Counted from the first letter of the stretch, positions 33,067-42,170 are shown. The stretch: DNA of 62,455 nucleotides from an uncultured Sediminibacterium sp. (GCF_946481145.1 NZ_CAMLMJ010000025.1:1-62455); one strand, 5' to 3'. Numbers and translations: made by a program. The notes: a model not told the origin generated them from the letters alone.

Positions 33067-33573
33067 TTACTTGTAATAAGTTTCATCCAGGTAAAACAAG
33101 CCATCTTCCTGTTGCCAGTACCAGAATTTTTTTCTGTAGATAACATATTTACCCCTGGCAGTCGTTTTAATATAATTTTCTGGAACAAATAAAATACGGG
33201 GAGGAACTATTTTATACCTGTAAATAAGGTTGGTTCGTTGATTGGGTGTAAATGCACGGGTAAGTGTTCTGTAGTCTGCCTTTGCAGCAATCTCTTCAGG
33301 TAATTTTTCTTTTGGGGTAATGATATTCCCCATACCATCAATCACCACCATTGGTACCAAAGCTTCTTTTACTTCAGGTTTTGGTAACTCCTTCTCTTTA
33401 ACAACTTTATCTTTTTTTTCAGGTACAGATGCTGGAGTTGTCTCTTTTTTTGCTGGTGCTTTTACCGTGGGTGTTGTAGTAATAACATTATCGGTTTTAG
33501 CGGGAACTGTTTTCCTTCCACAACTCATGATGAGCAGCGTTGCAGCAGCTATAATCCATTTTGGCTGTATCAT
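33067..33573 (-). CDS. Lipoprotein of unknown function, Lys/Pro-rich
   Basis: The start at 33573 gives a lipoprotein signal (IQPKWIIAAATLLIMSCGRK); an earlier in-frame ATG lies in a family A repeat and is rejected. Residues 25-75 are a low-complexity Lys/Pro/Thr/Glu linker, which could cross the peptidoglycan. The remaining 95 residues form a compact basic, tyrosine-rich region (RYKIVPPRILFVPENYI, YVIYRKKFWYWQQEDGLFYL). I know of no family. Length is 168 residues. Confidence 0.78.
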   Translation of the reverse strand: MIQPKWIIAAATLLIMSCGRKTVPAKTDNVITTTPTVKAPAKKETTPASVPEKKDKVVKEKELPKPEVKEALVPMVVIDGMGNIITPKEKLPEEIAAKADYRTLTRAFTPNQRTNLIYRYKIVPPRILFVPENYIKTTARGKYVIYRKKFWYWQQEDGLFYLDETYYK

Positions 33574-33620
33574 ATTGTTGTTTTGCGGTATGATATGCCA
33601 ATATTGTGCCAGAATGGCTG

Positions 33621-33777
33621 ATAGTCCAAGTCCATGGTCCATAGTCCATGGTCCATAGCAGATAGATCATGGTTTATTGTGAATGGGATATAGACTTAAT
33701 TAGTCTTTAAAGAAATAGTTAGTTTTTAAATAAATAGTTAATTAACCATTGACCATGGACTATGGACTATGGTCTAT
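33621..33777. repeat. Inverted heptamer arms, family A, overlapping the end of hisS
   Basis: Left arm 33621-33672 has ATAGTCC/ATGGTCC heptamers. Right arm 33746-33777 has CCATTGA, CCATGGA, CTATGGA and CTATGGT. The spacer of about 73 nt is AT-rich. The right arm includes the hisS stop codon (33767-33769). Confidence 0.92.
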
Positions 33778-35140
33778 CTCCCACGAACACTGCCAATGCA
33801 GATTGCTCGATTTCCTCCTGGGTTCCTTTTATCAGGTCTTTAACAACGCAGGTGCCTTGTTCCATTTCTTTAGAGCCAATGATAACAGCGTAGGGAATAT
33901 TTTTCTTTTCTGCGTATTTGAATTGTTTGTCGAATTTGGCCTGTTCATGAAATAATTCGGCAGCAATCTGCTTAGATCTGAGTTGTTGTAGTAATTGAAA
34001 TGCTATTTTAGATTCAGCTTCGCCTAAATTGAAGAACAGTACTTTGGTGCCTATTTGCACGGTGTTTGGAAAAAGTTGTAATTCTTCCATTACATCGTAT
34101 ATGCGATCAACACCAAAGCTTATGCCGACACCCGGTACATTAGGAACACCAAATAATCCGGTAAGGTCATCGTAACGACCACCACCACCAATACTTCCCA
34201 TCTGAACATTCAAGGCTTTTACTTCGAAAATTATTCCGGTGTAATAGTTGAGTCCTCTGGCTAAGGTAAAATCAGTGATGAGTTTGCTGCTGCCGTTTAA
34301 GCTGCAATTTGAAAGGATGTGCACAATTTCTGATAATCCTTTTTTCCCTGTTTCATTATCGCCGATGAGTAGTTCGAGTTGACTGATTTTTGCTTCGTTC
34401 GAACCATCAATCTTTAAATATTGCTCAACAATATTAACCTGATCGTTTGTTAAACCGCGTTGAAATAATTCTTCTTTTACTTTTTCAATACCTATTTTAT
34501 CAAGCTTGTCAATTGCAACGGTGATATCCACCATTTTATCTGATCCACCACAAATTTCCGCAAGTGCAGCAAGAATTTTACGGCTATTGATACGAATTTC
34601 AACCGGTATACCCAACTGTTCAAAAACAGTTGCATAGATATGCGTTAGTTCAATTTCATTTAACAGACTATTGCTACCTACCACATCAGCATCGCATTGG
34701 TAAAATTCGCGGTAGCGGCCTTTTTGTGGGCGGTCGGCACGCCAAACAGGCTGAAGCTGATAACGTTTAAAAGGCATGGTTAATTGACCATGATTCATGG
34801 CAACATAACGGGCGAAAGGAATGGTAAGGTCATATCTTAATGCCCGTTCCGTTATGCCCTTATTGTTTTTTCCTTCAAGTATCTTATCAAAATCATGCCT
34901 GGCCTGTTCGTGTTTAGCTGGGTTATCAAGACCATTGTTCAGGATTTTGAAAATAAGTTTATCTCCTTCTTCGCCATATTTTCCCATAAGGGTATCGAGG
35001 TTTTCCATGGCCGGGGTTTCCAGTGGTTGAAATCCATATATTTCAAAAACCGACCGGATGGTTTGGAAAATATAATTGCGTTTGCGTACAACTGCCGCAC
35101 TGAAATCTCTGGTTCCTTGGGGTAATCCGGGTTTGTTCAT
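33767..35140 (-). CDS. hisS: Histidine--tRNA ligase
   Basis: Class II synthetase charging tRNA-His. The 457-residue protein has motif 1 (GFQPLETPAMENLDTL), motif 2 (RADRPQKGRYREFYQCD), the histidine motifs LARGLNYYTG and GGGRYDDLTGLFG, motif 3 (GVGISFGVDRIYDVM), and a C-terminal anticodon-binding domain. It follows the phosphatase gene by 8 bp on the same strand, so the two are probably one operon. The last codons (AGA CCA TAG) are provided by a family A heptamer, the same ending as the LptF-like gene. Confidence 0.96.
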   Translation of the reverse strand: MNKPGLPQGTRDFSAAVVRKRNYIFQTIRSVFEIYGFQPLETPAMENLDTLMGKYGEEGDKLIFKILNNGLDNPAKHEQARHDFDKILEGKNNKGITERALRYDLTIPFARYVAMNHGQLTMPFKRYQLQPVWRADRPQKGRYREFYQCDADVVGSNSLLNEIELTHIYATVFEQLGIPVEIRINSRKILAALAEICGGSDKMVDITVAIDKLDKIGIEKVKEELFQRGLTNDQVNIVEQYLKIDGSNEAKISQLELLIGDNETGKKGLSEIVHILSNCSLNGSSKLITDFTLARGLNYYTGIIFEVKALNVQMGSIGGGGRYDDLTGLFGVPNVPGVGISFGVDRIYDVMEELQLFPNTVQIGTKVLFFNLGEAESKIAFQLLQQLRSKQIAAELFHEQAKFDKQFKYAEKKNIPYAVIIGSKEMEQGTCVVKDLIKGTQEEIEQSALAVFVGDRP

Positions 35141-35148
35141 CTTTTAAG

Positions 35149-35613
35149 CTATTTATTGAGCTGGCTATATTTTGCAATTATTCTGTCGCAGGCTTCGGAT
35201 AATAAGCCGAAAACATGGTGGTATCCATCTTCATTACCATACCATGGATCTGGCACAGATTCGTCATTTTCATTTATTTCATTCAATATCAGTTTGATCT
35301 TTTGAGGATTCCAAAAATTTCCGCTGATACGTTTAACATCCTTATAATTATCCTGATCCATCACATAAATCAGGTCGAAATTGTCCATGTCTGCAGCTTT
35401 AAACTGCCTGCAGCGTTGCCTGCTGATGTCGATACCGTTTATACTGGCTACTTTTTGTGAAAGCTGATGTGGCGGTTCCCCGATATGGTAATTACCCGTA
35501 CCAGCGCTATCAACCATCCAGGATAAACCAGCAGACTGGGCCTTGGCTTGTAAAATGCCTTCTGCCAGTGGACTTCTGCAAATATTACCCAGGCAGACCA
35601 TCAATACTTTCAT
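35149..35613 (-). CDS. Low molecular weight protein-tyrosine phosphatase
   Basis: Removes phosphate from protein tyrosine or from small arginine/tyrosine phosphates. The start at 35613 (MKVLMVCLGNICRSPLAEG) places the catalytic CX5RS loop (CLGNICRS) at the N-terminus as in the family; a further ATG upstream adds no conserved residues. The second catalytic residue, Asp, is in VPDPWYG. Length is 154 residues. A TATCTTTG box lies at 35619-35626, so the mRNA may be nearly leaderless. It is followed by hisS. Confidence 0.93.
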   Translation of the reverse strand: MKVLMVCLGNICRSPLAEGILQAKAQSAGLSWMVDSAGTGNYHIGEPPHQLSQKVASINGIDISRQRCRQFKAADMDNFDLIYVMDQDNYKDVKRISGNFWNPQKIKLILNEINENDESVPDPWYGNEDGYHHVFGLLSEACDRIIAKYSQLNK

Positions 35614-35618
35614 GGCTG

Positions 35619-35626
35619 CAAAGATA
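35619..35626 (-). promoter_or_regulatory. Candidate -7 box for the phosphatase/hisS operon
   Basis: TATCTTTG on the minus strand ends 5 nt before the phosphatase ATG. A transcript start at or next to the ATG would follow. Confidence 0.45.
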
Positions 35627-35679
35627 ATGGTCAACCGCTAGAATGCTGTTCCTGTCTCAGATTCATTGCTGTCAGGGGG

Positions 35680-35945
35680 AAATGGCTGCAAGCTGCAGGC
35701 CAGAACTGTTCGGGGAAAAAACAGCTTCTAGCCACTAGCTGCTGGCTACTAGCCTTTTTTTGCTATTAATTTAACCATCCGCAAGCGTAAATATTGTAAT
35801 TAAATATTTATTTGAAATAGGATTTTTACAAAACAAATTCGCAAGCTCTGTCAATTATTCAAATAATAGCAGAGAGCCTAAAACAAGCACCAATCAAAGC
35901 TAGCGGCTAGAGGCTAGAAGCTCGCAGCTTATTTTCCCTGGACAG
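35680..35945. repeat. Large inverted repeat, family G
   Basis: Arms of about 50 nt at 35707-35757 (AGCTTCT, AGCCACT, AGCTGCT, GGCTACT heptamers) and 35895-35945 (GCTAGCG, GCTAGAG, GCTAGAA, GCTCGCA) are imperfect reverse complements, about 137 bp apart. GGGGAAAA and TTTTCCC mark the outer ends. A further GGCTGCAAGCTGCAGGCC stretch starts at 35683. Confidence 0.88.
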
Positions 35946-36158
35946 TATTGTCTCCTATTTCGGATCCTTCGACTTATATATTTCAAAAAAAATCATAATA
36001 ATAACTAACAACTGGCAGCATCTTTAACAAAGGTTATTATGGAAAGCTAAAATGAGTGCATCTAAAGAGTAAGAAGGAAATATTTTATTGTAAAATGAAC
36101 ACTTGATTCTTCTGGTAAATAAAATTATTAACTAAATTGCCCACCCCGGGTACAAAAA

Positions 36159-36401
36159 ATGGTCAATATGGAACTGGATTTTAGAGAGAAACAGCGAAAG
36201 AGTTACCGAGTGATGAGGATGATTTATGATCTCTCTATGGCAGTTTTTATCCTGGGGATGGCTTTTATATTATTGTTGGCAGAGCAGTTAAAAATTGAAC
36301 AGTTAACAATGATAGATCCGATGTACAGGTACCTGATGGGGTCTATATCAGTATTGTATGGAGGTTACAGGTTGTACAGGGGGATTAAGCGGGATTATTA
36401 A
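36159..36401 (+). CDS. Small two-helix inner-membrane protein
   Basis: An 80-residue protein with two hydrophobic segments (about 24-45, LSMAVFILGMAFILLLAEQL, and 58-72) and a basic C-terminus. Its stop is 1 bp before the start of the PstS-like lipoprotein, so they are translationally close. Small two-helix proteins next to TonB/ExbBD and PstS-like genes occur in Bacteroidota, and this trio may be part of that kind of cluster; no ExbB, ExbD or TonB gene is in the gap upstream here. Function unknown. Confidence 0.78.
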   Translation: MVNMELDFREKQRKSYRVMRMIYDLSMAVFILGMAFILLLAEQLKIEQLTMIDPMYRYLMGSISVLYGGYRLYRGIKRDY

Positions 36402-36402
36402 C

Positions 36403-37329
36403 ATGCAAAAAGGAATTGTTTATACAATAGGATGGTTTTGTTTGTTTACCATGGTATGGTCTTGTAACAGTCCTGATAAAGTAAAGACTGAGTTAGACAC
36501 ACCAAATAAGGGGACAATCAGGATCAGTGTGGATGAGAGTTTTAAACCGGTTATTGAAGAGCAGCTAAGGGTACATAAATCTTCTTTTCCTGAAACCAAT
36601 ATCATCGTTTCCTATAAACCGGAATCAGATTGTTTCAGGGATTTGCAGAAGGACAGCACCCGTATGATTATTGTAGCGAGGGGATTATCGAAAGAGGAAG
36701 CATCGTTCTTTGAGAATCAGTTGTCTTTTAATCCGCAATACGGTATACTGGCTTATGATGCAGTAGCCATTATTGTAAATAGGCAATCACCTGATAGTGT
36801 CTTCACCCTGAGCAAACTTCGCAATATCCTGAGCGGTAAGGATAAAATTACCGCTGTAATGGATGGTAATAAAGCAACCAGTACGGTTCGCTATTTAAAA
36901 GACAGTGTATTAAGAAATGGCAATTTTGGCGCCAATGTGGTGGCAGCAAAAGATAGCCGGGATGTACTGGATGTTGTAGCTTCCAGAAAAGATGTAGTAG
37001 GGTTTGTAGGTATTAGCTGGATCGCAGATAGTTACGATCCTGTACAACTCGACTACCTTAAAAAGATTAGAATGGGATTAGTGGAATGTGTTAAATGTGA
37101 AGAAAAAGATATATTCGCAATGCCCTCACAGGCAACCATTTCACGTGGACAGTACCCTTTGGCACGTCCATTGTATTATATATTAAAGGAAAACGTTGCT
37201 GGACTCGGAACAGGATTTATGAATTTCATGAGCCTGGAAAGGGGACAGTTAATTTTCCGGAGAGCATTCCTGGTTCCGGCAAAAATGGGATTTGGGAAAA
37301 GATCCGGAAGTATTAAAGATGCAGATTAA
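36403..37329 (+). CDS. PstS-like phosphate/anion-binding lipoprotein
   Basis: Substrate-binding protein of the PBP type II fold, related to PstS. The start at 36403 gives a lipoprotein signal ending MVWSCNSPDK. The mature part has the PstS order: GTIRISVDESFKPVIEE, a middle region with LAYDAVAIIVNRQSPDSVF and LSKLRNILSGKDKITAV, VVGFVGISWIADS, and PLARPLYYILKE with a C-terminal GFMNFMSLERGQLIF. It has no ABC permease or ATPase next to it, so uptake is doubtful; sensing or envelope support is more likely. It sits between the small membrane protein and a TPR protein. Confidence 0.85.
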   Translation: MQKGIVYTIGWFCLFTMVWSCNSPDKVKTELDTPNKGTIRISVDESFKPVIEEQLRVHKSSFPETNIIVSYKPESDCFRDLQKDSTRMIIVARGLSKEEASFFENQLSFNPQYGILAYDAVAIIVNRQSPDSVFTLSKLRNILSGKDKITAVMDGNKATSTVRYLKDSVLRNGNFGANVVAAKDSRDVLDVVASRKDVVGFVGISWIADSYDPVQLDYLKKIRMGLVECVKCEEKDIFAMPSQATISRGQYPLARPLYYILKENVAGLGTGFMNFMSLERGQLIFRRAFLVPAKMGFGKRSGSIKDAD

Positions 37330-37352
37330 CACACAACTATAAAAACCGACAA

Positions 37353-39101
37353 ATGAAGAAGACCGTTTCTTTGATCGTAACAGCCTTGCTTGCTGTACAG
37401 TGTTTGATGGCGCAGGTAGCTGAGGGAATTAAATTCCTCAACTACGAGAAGTATAAAAGCGCCCGTGAAACTTTGAAAAAGGCTTATGAGGCCAACACAA
37501 AAGATCCCCAGACGATCTATTGGTACGGTCAGTCATTGATTGCCGCCGAAGCAGGTGGATTAACCAAAGACATGATTGCTTCAGCCAAAGATGTTTACCA
37601 GAAAGGGTTACAGGAAATCGGCAGCGATGCATGGTTATTAGTAGGAATGGGTCACCTCGAAATCCTTGAAGGAGGTGATATCAATTCTGCTAAACAAAAA
37701 TTTGAGCAGGCTATTACAGCTACCACTGCAACTAGGGGGCGTAATAAAGGTAAAGCCGACCCTGGTATCCTGAATGCTATCGGACGTGCAAATGCCGATG
37801 GAGGCAGTAAACTGGGAGACCCAAGTTACGGTATCGAAAAACTGAAATTGGCAGCCGCCACTGATTTAACTAACCCTGATATTTTCATTAATATGGGTAT
37901 CAGCTACCTGAAACTAGGTGGCGAAAATGGTGGTGAAGCTGTAAAAGCATACCAGGAAGCAATTACACGTGATCCTAAAAATGCGAAAGCTATGTACAGG
38001 ATCGGTCGTATCTACCAGAGCCAGAATAATAAAGAACTGTTCGAGCAGTTTTATGGTAACGCGATTGCAGCGGATCCTACCTTTCCTCCGGTATATTATG
38101 TACTGTATGATTACTATGCAGATAAAGATGTACCTCGTGCAAAAGAATACCTCGATAAATATGTAGCTAACGCAGATAAAGACCCTAACACTGATATGTT
38201 TGTAGCTGACTATCTTTTCCGCGCTGGTAAATACAATGAAAGCCTTGAAAAAGCCAAACAAATTGAAGCTGAAGTAGGTGGCATAGATAAATTTCCTAAG
38301 CTGAACATCGTTTATGCATATAACTACGATAGAACCAATGATTCAGTAAAAGCAAAAGAGGCCATTGAAAAATTCTTTGCAACTGCTGATCCCGCAACAA
38401 TAACTACCTCGCAATGTGAACTGGCAACAAAAATTTATGCCCGTTTCCCTGGAAGTGAAGAAAAAGCTGTTGCTTATATAGAGAAAGCAATGACTATTGA
38501 TACCCTGAAAAACAGCAAAATTGCCTATATGGGCAAAGCTGCAGAAATTTATGGTAAAGCAGGTAAGTTCCGCGAACAGTTAAATTGGTTGCAAAAACAG
38601 GTAGACCTGAAAGGCGGAGTAATGGGCGAATATGAATACTATCAGTTTACCAATACTGCATTTACCGGAAAAGATTACGCTTTAACCATTGAGTTAGGTA
38701 AGAAATACCTTGCGGCATTTCCTGATAAACCACAGCCTTATTCATTCCTGAGAAGAGCTGCTTTTGCTTCAGATCCTGATACCTTAACCGGAGCTGCTAT
38801 CCCAGTGTTGGATTATCTGGATTCTTTTTACATGAAAGACAAGGAAAAAAACAAGAAAACCATCTTCTTTAATCTTTACTACAGGCTTAAGTATTATGTA
38901 GATAAAGCCAAGGAATTGGAGAAAGGCCTGGCAGTAACAGAGCAAATGCTGGCCCTGTATCCAGATGCTGGTGAAGAAAACAAGTTTGCCTTAGATACCA
39001 AAGCTGCAATTGTGGAAGGAATAAAAGCTAAAGAAAAACAGGGAAATAGCGGCAAAACCACCTCCGGAAACACATCAAATTCATCCGGAAGCGGGGATTA
39101 A
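37353..39101 (+). CDS. Exported tetratricopeptide-repeat protein
   Basis: A 582-residue protein with a signal peptide (1-19, KKTVSLIVTALLAVQCLMAQ region). TPR helices run through most of the length; NAKAMYRIGRIYQSQNNKELF and FEQFYGNAIAADPTFPPVYY are typical, with spacing of about 34-38 residues. The last 25 residues are a low-complexity Ser/Gly/Asn/Thr tail. It starts 23 bp after the PstS-like gene, making a three-gene unit. It ends at a strong terminator, so the nuo operon is separate. Likely a periplasmic scaffold; partners are unknown. Confidence 0.87.
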   Translation: MKKTVSLIVTALLAVQCLMAQVAEGIKFLNYEKYKSARETLKKAYEANTKDPQTIYWYGQSLIAAEAGGLTKDMIASAKDVYQKGLQEIGSDAWLLVGMGHLEILEGGDINSAKQKFEQAITATTATRGRNKGKADPGILNAIGRANADGGSKLGDPSYGIEKLKLAAATDLTNPDIFINMGISYLKLGGENGGEAVKAYQEAITRDPKNAKAMYRIGRIYQSQNNKELFEQFYGNAIAADPTFPPVYYVLYDYYADKDVPRAKEYLDKYVANADKDPNTDMFVADYLFRAGKYNESLEKAKQIEAEVGGIDKFPKLNIVYAYNYDRTNDSVKAKEAIEKFFATADPATITTSQCELATKIYARFPGSEEKAVAYIEKAMTIDTLKNSKIAYMGKAAEIYGKAGKFREQLNWLQKQVDLKGGVMGEYEYYQFTNTAFTGKDYALTIELGKKYLAAFPDKPQPYSFLRRAAFASDPDTLTGAAIPVLDYLDSFYMKDKEKNKKTIFFNLYYRLKYYVDKAKELEKGLAVTEQMLALYPDAGEENKFALDTKAAIVEGIKAKEKQGNSGKTTSGNTSNSSGSGD

Positions 39102-39125
39102 CGCTAAATGATTAAATAATTCGGT

Positions 39126-39160
39126 AAAACTCTCCCATTATTGGGGGAGTTTTTCTTTTT
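39126..39160 (+). terminator. Rho-independent terminator before the nuo operon
   Basis: ACTCTCCCA and TGGGGGAGT pair with one G-U around TTAT, followed by a T-rich run. Confidence 0.9.
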
Positions 39161-39176
39161 ATATGCTTCACAGGCT

Positions 39177-39184
39177 TATTTTTG
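39177..39184 (+). promoter_or_regulatory. Candidate nuo operon promoter (-7 box TATTTTTG)
   Basis: TATTTTTG lies 20 nt before the nuoA ATG, so the leader would be about 15 nt. The -33 region overlaps the T-run of the preceding terminator and shows no clear TTG. Confidence 0.5.
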
Positions 39185-39204
39185 CGGGACATTAATGTTT
39201 TAAC

Positions 39205-39606
39205 ATGAACTGGCCGACTTTTTTGTTAGATGCTTCTGCTACAAGTAATGCGTATGGGTACCTTCCGATTGGAATCCAACTGATTTTTGCCGCCGGTTTT
39301 GTAGCTACCATGATTGCTGTATCTCAGTGGCTTGGACCAAAAAGAAAGACCTCCGATAAGCTGGAAACCTTTGCAAGTGGTATTGAAAGCCACGGAGATG
39401 CTCGCCAGCCTATGGCCATTAAATATTTCCTGGTAGCCATTTTGTTTGTGTTATTCGATGTGGAAGTAATTTTCTTTTATCCATATGCAGTTAATTTCAG
39501 GGAACTGGGTTGGGCAGGTTTTTGGGCTGTATTGATGTTTGTTTCCTTTTTCCTGGTTGGCTTCATTTATATTATCAAAAAAGGTGCCCTTAAGTGGGAA
39601 GATTAA
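39205..39606 (+). CDS. nuoA: NADH-quinone oxidoreductase subunit A
   Basis: Membrane subunit of respiratory complex I. The 133-residue protein has three membrane helices; KLETFASGIESHGDARQPM between helices 1 and 2 is the conserved loop near the quinone channel, and FLVAILFVLFDVEVIFFYPY is the diagnostic second helix with its acidic residues. It opens a 15-kb operon with the order A, B, C, D, E, two extra genes, F, one extra gene, G, H, I, J, K, L, M, N. Confidence 0.96.
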   Translation: MNWPTFLLDASATSNAYGYLPIGIQLIFAAGFVATMIAVSQWLGPKRKTSDKLETFASGIESHGDARQPMAIKYFLVAILFVLFDVEVIFFYPYAVNFRELGWAGFWAVLMFVSFFLVGFIYIIKKGALKWED

Positions 39607-39693
39607 TATGCTGTGAATAATCTTCACGGCTTTTTTGTAAATAGAAAAAGTAGATGGAACATTATTGAGCCATTTATTGTTAATAGAAAGATT

Positions 39694-40284
39694 ATGGCAC
39701 GTCCGGTACGATTTAATATTAACCCCATCCCAGCCAATACCGCTGATGCAATTTCAACAGTGAAGGCTCCGGAGGGTTTTTCTGGTGAAGGGTTTTTTAC
39801 CACCCAATTAAGCAGTGTAGTAGGTTTAGCCCGTAAAAATTCCATCTGGCCATTGCCTTTTGCGACATCCTGCTGCGGAATTGAATTCATGGCCACTATG
39901 GGTTCGCATTACGATTTATCAAGATTTGGTTCTGAAAGGGTAGGTTTCTCCCCCCGTCAATGCGACCTGCTGATGGTAATGGGTACTATTGCAAAAAAAA
40001 TGGGCCCTGTTTTGCGTCAGGTTTACCTGCAAATGGCAGAACCCAGATGGGTAATTGCCGTAGGTGCCTGCGCTTCAAGTGGTGGCATTTTTGATACTTA
40101 CAGTGTGTTACAGGGTATTGATCAGGTAATACCAGTTGATGTGTACGTACCTGGATGCCCTCCAAGACCAGAAGCAATTTTAGATGGCTTTATGAAAATA
40201 CAGGATCTTGTAGGACAGGAAAGTATCAGAAGAAGAAACAGTGAACATTATAAAGCGCTCCTGAATAGCTACGGCATTCAGTAG
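39694..40284 (+). CDS. nuoB: NADH-quinone oxidoreductase subunit B
   Basis: Peripheral-arm subunit holding iron-sulfur cluster N2, next to the quinone site. The start at 39694 (MARPVRFNINPIPANTADA) is preferred; an upstream in-frame extension from 39613 has no family match. Cluster ligands are visible in TSCCGIEFMA, GACASSGG and VPGCPPRPE. Length is 196 residues. Confidence 0.95.
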   Translation: MARPVRFNINPIPANTADAISTVKAPEGFSGEGFFTTQLSSVVGLARKNSIWPLPFATSCCGIEFMATMGSHYDLSRFGSERVGFSPRQCDLLMVMGTIAKKMGPVLRQVYLQMAEPRWVIAVGACASSGGIFDTYSVLQGIDQVIPVDVYVPGCPPRPEAILDGFMKIQDLVGQESIRRRNSEHYKALLNSYGIQ

Positions 40285-40290
40285 ATTGTA

Positions 40291-40317
40291 CATAGACCAT
40301 GGTAGACTAACCATGGA
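40291..40317. repeat. Family A element between nuoB and nuoC
   Basis: CCATGGT (40297-40303) and ACCATGG (40310-40316) are inverted around 6 nt, with a CATAGA lead. It ends 16 nt before the nuoC ATG. Confidence 0.8.
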
Positions 40318-40332
40318 CAAAACAAAAAATCA

Positions 40333-40839
40333 ATGGCTTTAACCAACGAATTCATACAAAATGCGCTGAAAGAAAAATTCGGCGAACTGGTTTACAACTT
40401 TGAGGAAACCTATGGGATGCTCAGTTTTGAAGCACCTAAGGAGCATAACCTTAAAATTTTACAGTTTTTGTACGATGAAGCATCACTTCAATTTCGCTTC
40501 CTGACAGATTTATGTGCCGTAAACTATCCTGATGACGCAGGCAGAGAATTAGCAGTAGTTTATCATTTACATAACCTTACTGAGAATATTCGTATTCGGT
40601 TCAAAGTCTTTACATCAGTAGCAAATCCGGATGTTTTCACTGCTTCAAAACTTTTTTCCAGCGCCAACTGGATGGAGCGTGAAACCTATGATTTCTATGG
40701 AGTAAACTTTGTTGGACATCCAAACCTGAAACGAATCTTGAATGTGGATGAAATGGATTATTTCCCACTTAGAAAGGAATATCCATTAGAAGATCAGACA
40801 AGGATTGATAAGGATGATGAAATGTTTGGAAGAGGATAA
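40333..40839 (+). CDS. nuoC: NADH-quinone oxidoreductase subunit C
   Basis: Peripheral-arm subunit (30-kDa family). The 168-residue protein has FRFLTDLCAVNYPD, SANWMERETYDFYGVNFVGHPNLKR (the ERE-YD-GV-HP signature) and a C-terminus ending RKEYPLEDQTR. It is separate from nuoD, not fused as in some gammaproteobacteria. Confidence 0.95.
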   Translation: MALTNEFIQNALKEKFGELVYNFEETYGMLSFEAPKEHNLKILQFLYDEASLQFRFLTDLCAVNYPDDAGRELAVVYHLHNLTENIRIRFKVFTSVANPDVFTASKLFSSANWMERETYDFYGVNFVGHPNLKRILNVDEMDYFPLRKEYPLEDQTRIDKDDEMFGRG

Positions 40840-40840
40840 T

Positions 40841-40902
40841 TTGGTGAATAGTGAATGCTTTTCATCGCTCATTATTGACCATTCACCATTGATCATTCAC
40901 AA
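40841..40902. repeat. Family I inverted arms between nuoC and nuoD
   Basis: TTGGTGAATAGTGAATG (40841-40857) is opposed by CATTCACCATTGATCATTCA at 40880-40899. It starts 2 nt after the nuoC stop. Confidence 0.82.
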
Positions 40903-40937
40903 TAATAAATGCAGCAAAGCTGATCAACATAGTAAAC

Positions 40938-42170
40938 ATGTTAGCGCAACAACAACATAATATCAAATTACCGGAAGGTTCCATTGAAAAAGAAACCACC
41001 ACCTTAAACGTAGGGCCTACTCACCCTGCAACACATGGTGTGTTTCAAAATATTATGGAACTTGATGGAGAAAGAGTGGTGTCTACCGAACAAACAGTTG
41101 GGTATATCCACCGTGCATTTGAAAAATTAGCAGAACGCAGACCGCTCTACCAGATCACCCCCATCACAGACAGGTTGAATTATTGCAGCAGTCCTATCAA
41201 TAACATGGGATGGCATCTTACCTGTGAAAAACTCCTGGGTGTTTCTACGCCTAAACGTGTTGATTACCTGCGTGTCATCATCATGGAACTTGCGAGGATT
41301 TCAGATCACCTGATTTGTAATTCAATCGTTGGTGTAGATACTGGTGCTTATACAGGCTTCCTGTATGTAATGCAATACCGTGAATTAATTTATGAAATAT
41401 ATGAAGAAGTATGTGGGTCCCGTCTTACTACTAATATTGGGCGTATTGGCGGTTTTGAAAGGAATTTCACAAATACAGCGTTTACGAAACTCGAGAAATT
41501 CCTAGCAGAATATCCTAAAGTGCTGAAAGAGTTTGAAAACCTCTTTACCCGTAACCGTATTTTCATGGATCGTACTCAAGGTACTGGTGGAATCAGCGCC
41601 GAAAGAGCACTGAACTATGGTTTTACCGGACCAAACCTCAGGGCCGCCGGTGTAGACTATGATGTACGCGTACATAGTCCATACAGCAGCTACCAGGATT
41701 TTAATTTTACTGTACCCGTTGGTACTACCGGCGATAATTATGATCGCTTCTTGGTGCGTAATGCGGAAATGTGGCAGAGCTTAAGTATCATCGAACAGGC
41801 TTACCAGAAAATACAGGAGTTCAAAGGTGCTGAAGCAGAAGTATACCATGCAAATGTGCCAGAATATTATCTTCCTAAAAAAGAAGATGTATACACAAAG
41901 ATGGAAGCCTTGATCTGGCACTTTAAAATCATTATGGGCGAAGTTGATATGCCAAAAGGTGAAGTGTACCATGCCGTTGAAGGAGGTAATGGTGAATTAG
42001 GTTTTTACCTGATCAGTGATGGTGGCCGAACACCTTTCCGCCTGCATTTCAGAAGACCTTGCTTTATTTATTACCAGGCATATCCTGAATTAATTCAGGG
42101 AGGAATGCTGAGTGATGCAATTGTTACAATGAGTAGCTTAAACCTGATTGCAGGAGAGCTGGACGCATAA
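40938..42170 (+). CDS. nuoD: NADH-quinone oxidoreductase subunit D
   Basis: 49-kDa subunit forming the quinone pocket with NuoB. The 410-residue protein has VGPTHPATHGVFQ near the N-terminus (the quinone-site His), GYIHRAFEKLAERRP, and a C-terminal DGGRTPFRLHFRRPCF stretch. Length is normal for the stand-alone form. Confidence 0.96.
   Translation: MLAQQQHNIKLPEGSIEKETTTLNVGPTHPATHGVFQNIMELDGERVVSTEQTVGYIHRAFEKLAERRPLYQITPITDRLNYCSSPINNMGWHLTCEKLLGVSTPKRVDYLRVIIMELARISDHLICNSIVGVDTGAYTGFLYVMQYRELIYEIYEEVCGSRLTTNIGRIGGFERNFTNTAFTKLEKFLAEYPKVLKEFENLFTRNRIFMDRTQGTGGISAERALNYGFTGPNLRAAGVDYDVRVHSPYSSYQDFNFTVPVGTTGDNYDRFLVRNAEMWQSLSIIEQAYQKIQEFKGAEAEVYHANVPEYYLPKKEDVYTKMEALIWHFKIIMGEVDMPKGEVYHAVEGGNGELGFYLISDGGRTPFRLHFRRPCFIYYQAYPELIQGGMLSDAIVTMSSLNLIAGELDA

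Larger units (their letters stand above)
35614..36158. other. 545-bp divergent gap dominated by repeats
   Basis: The longest gene-free stretch in the window. The -7 box of the phosphatase gene is at 35619-35626. Family G inverted arms fill 35707-35945. From 35946 to 36158 the DNA is AT-rich with no recognised structure. Confidence 0.7.
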
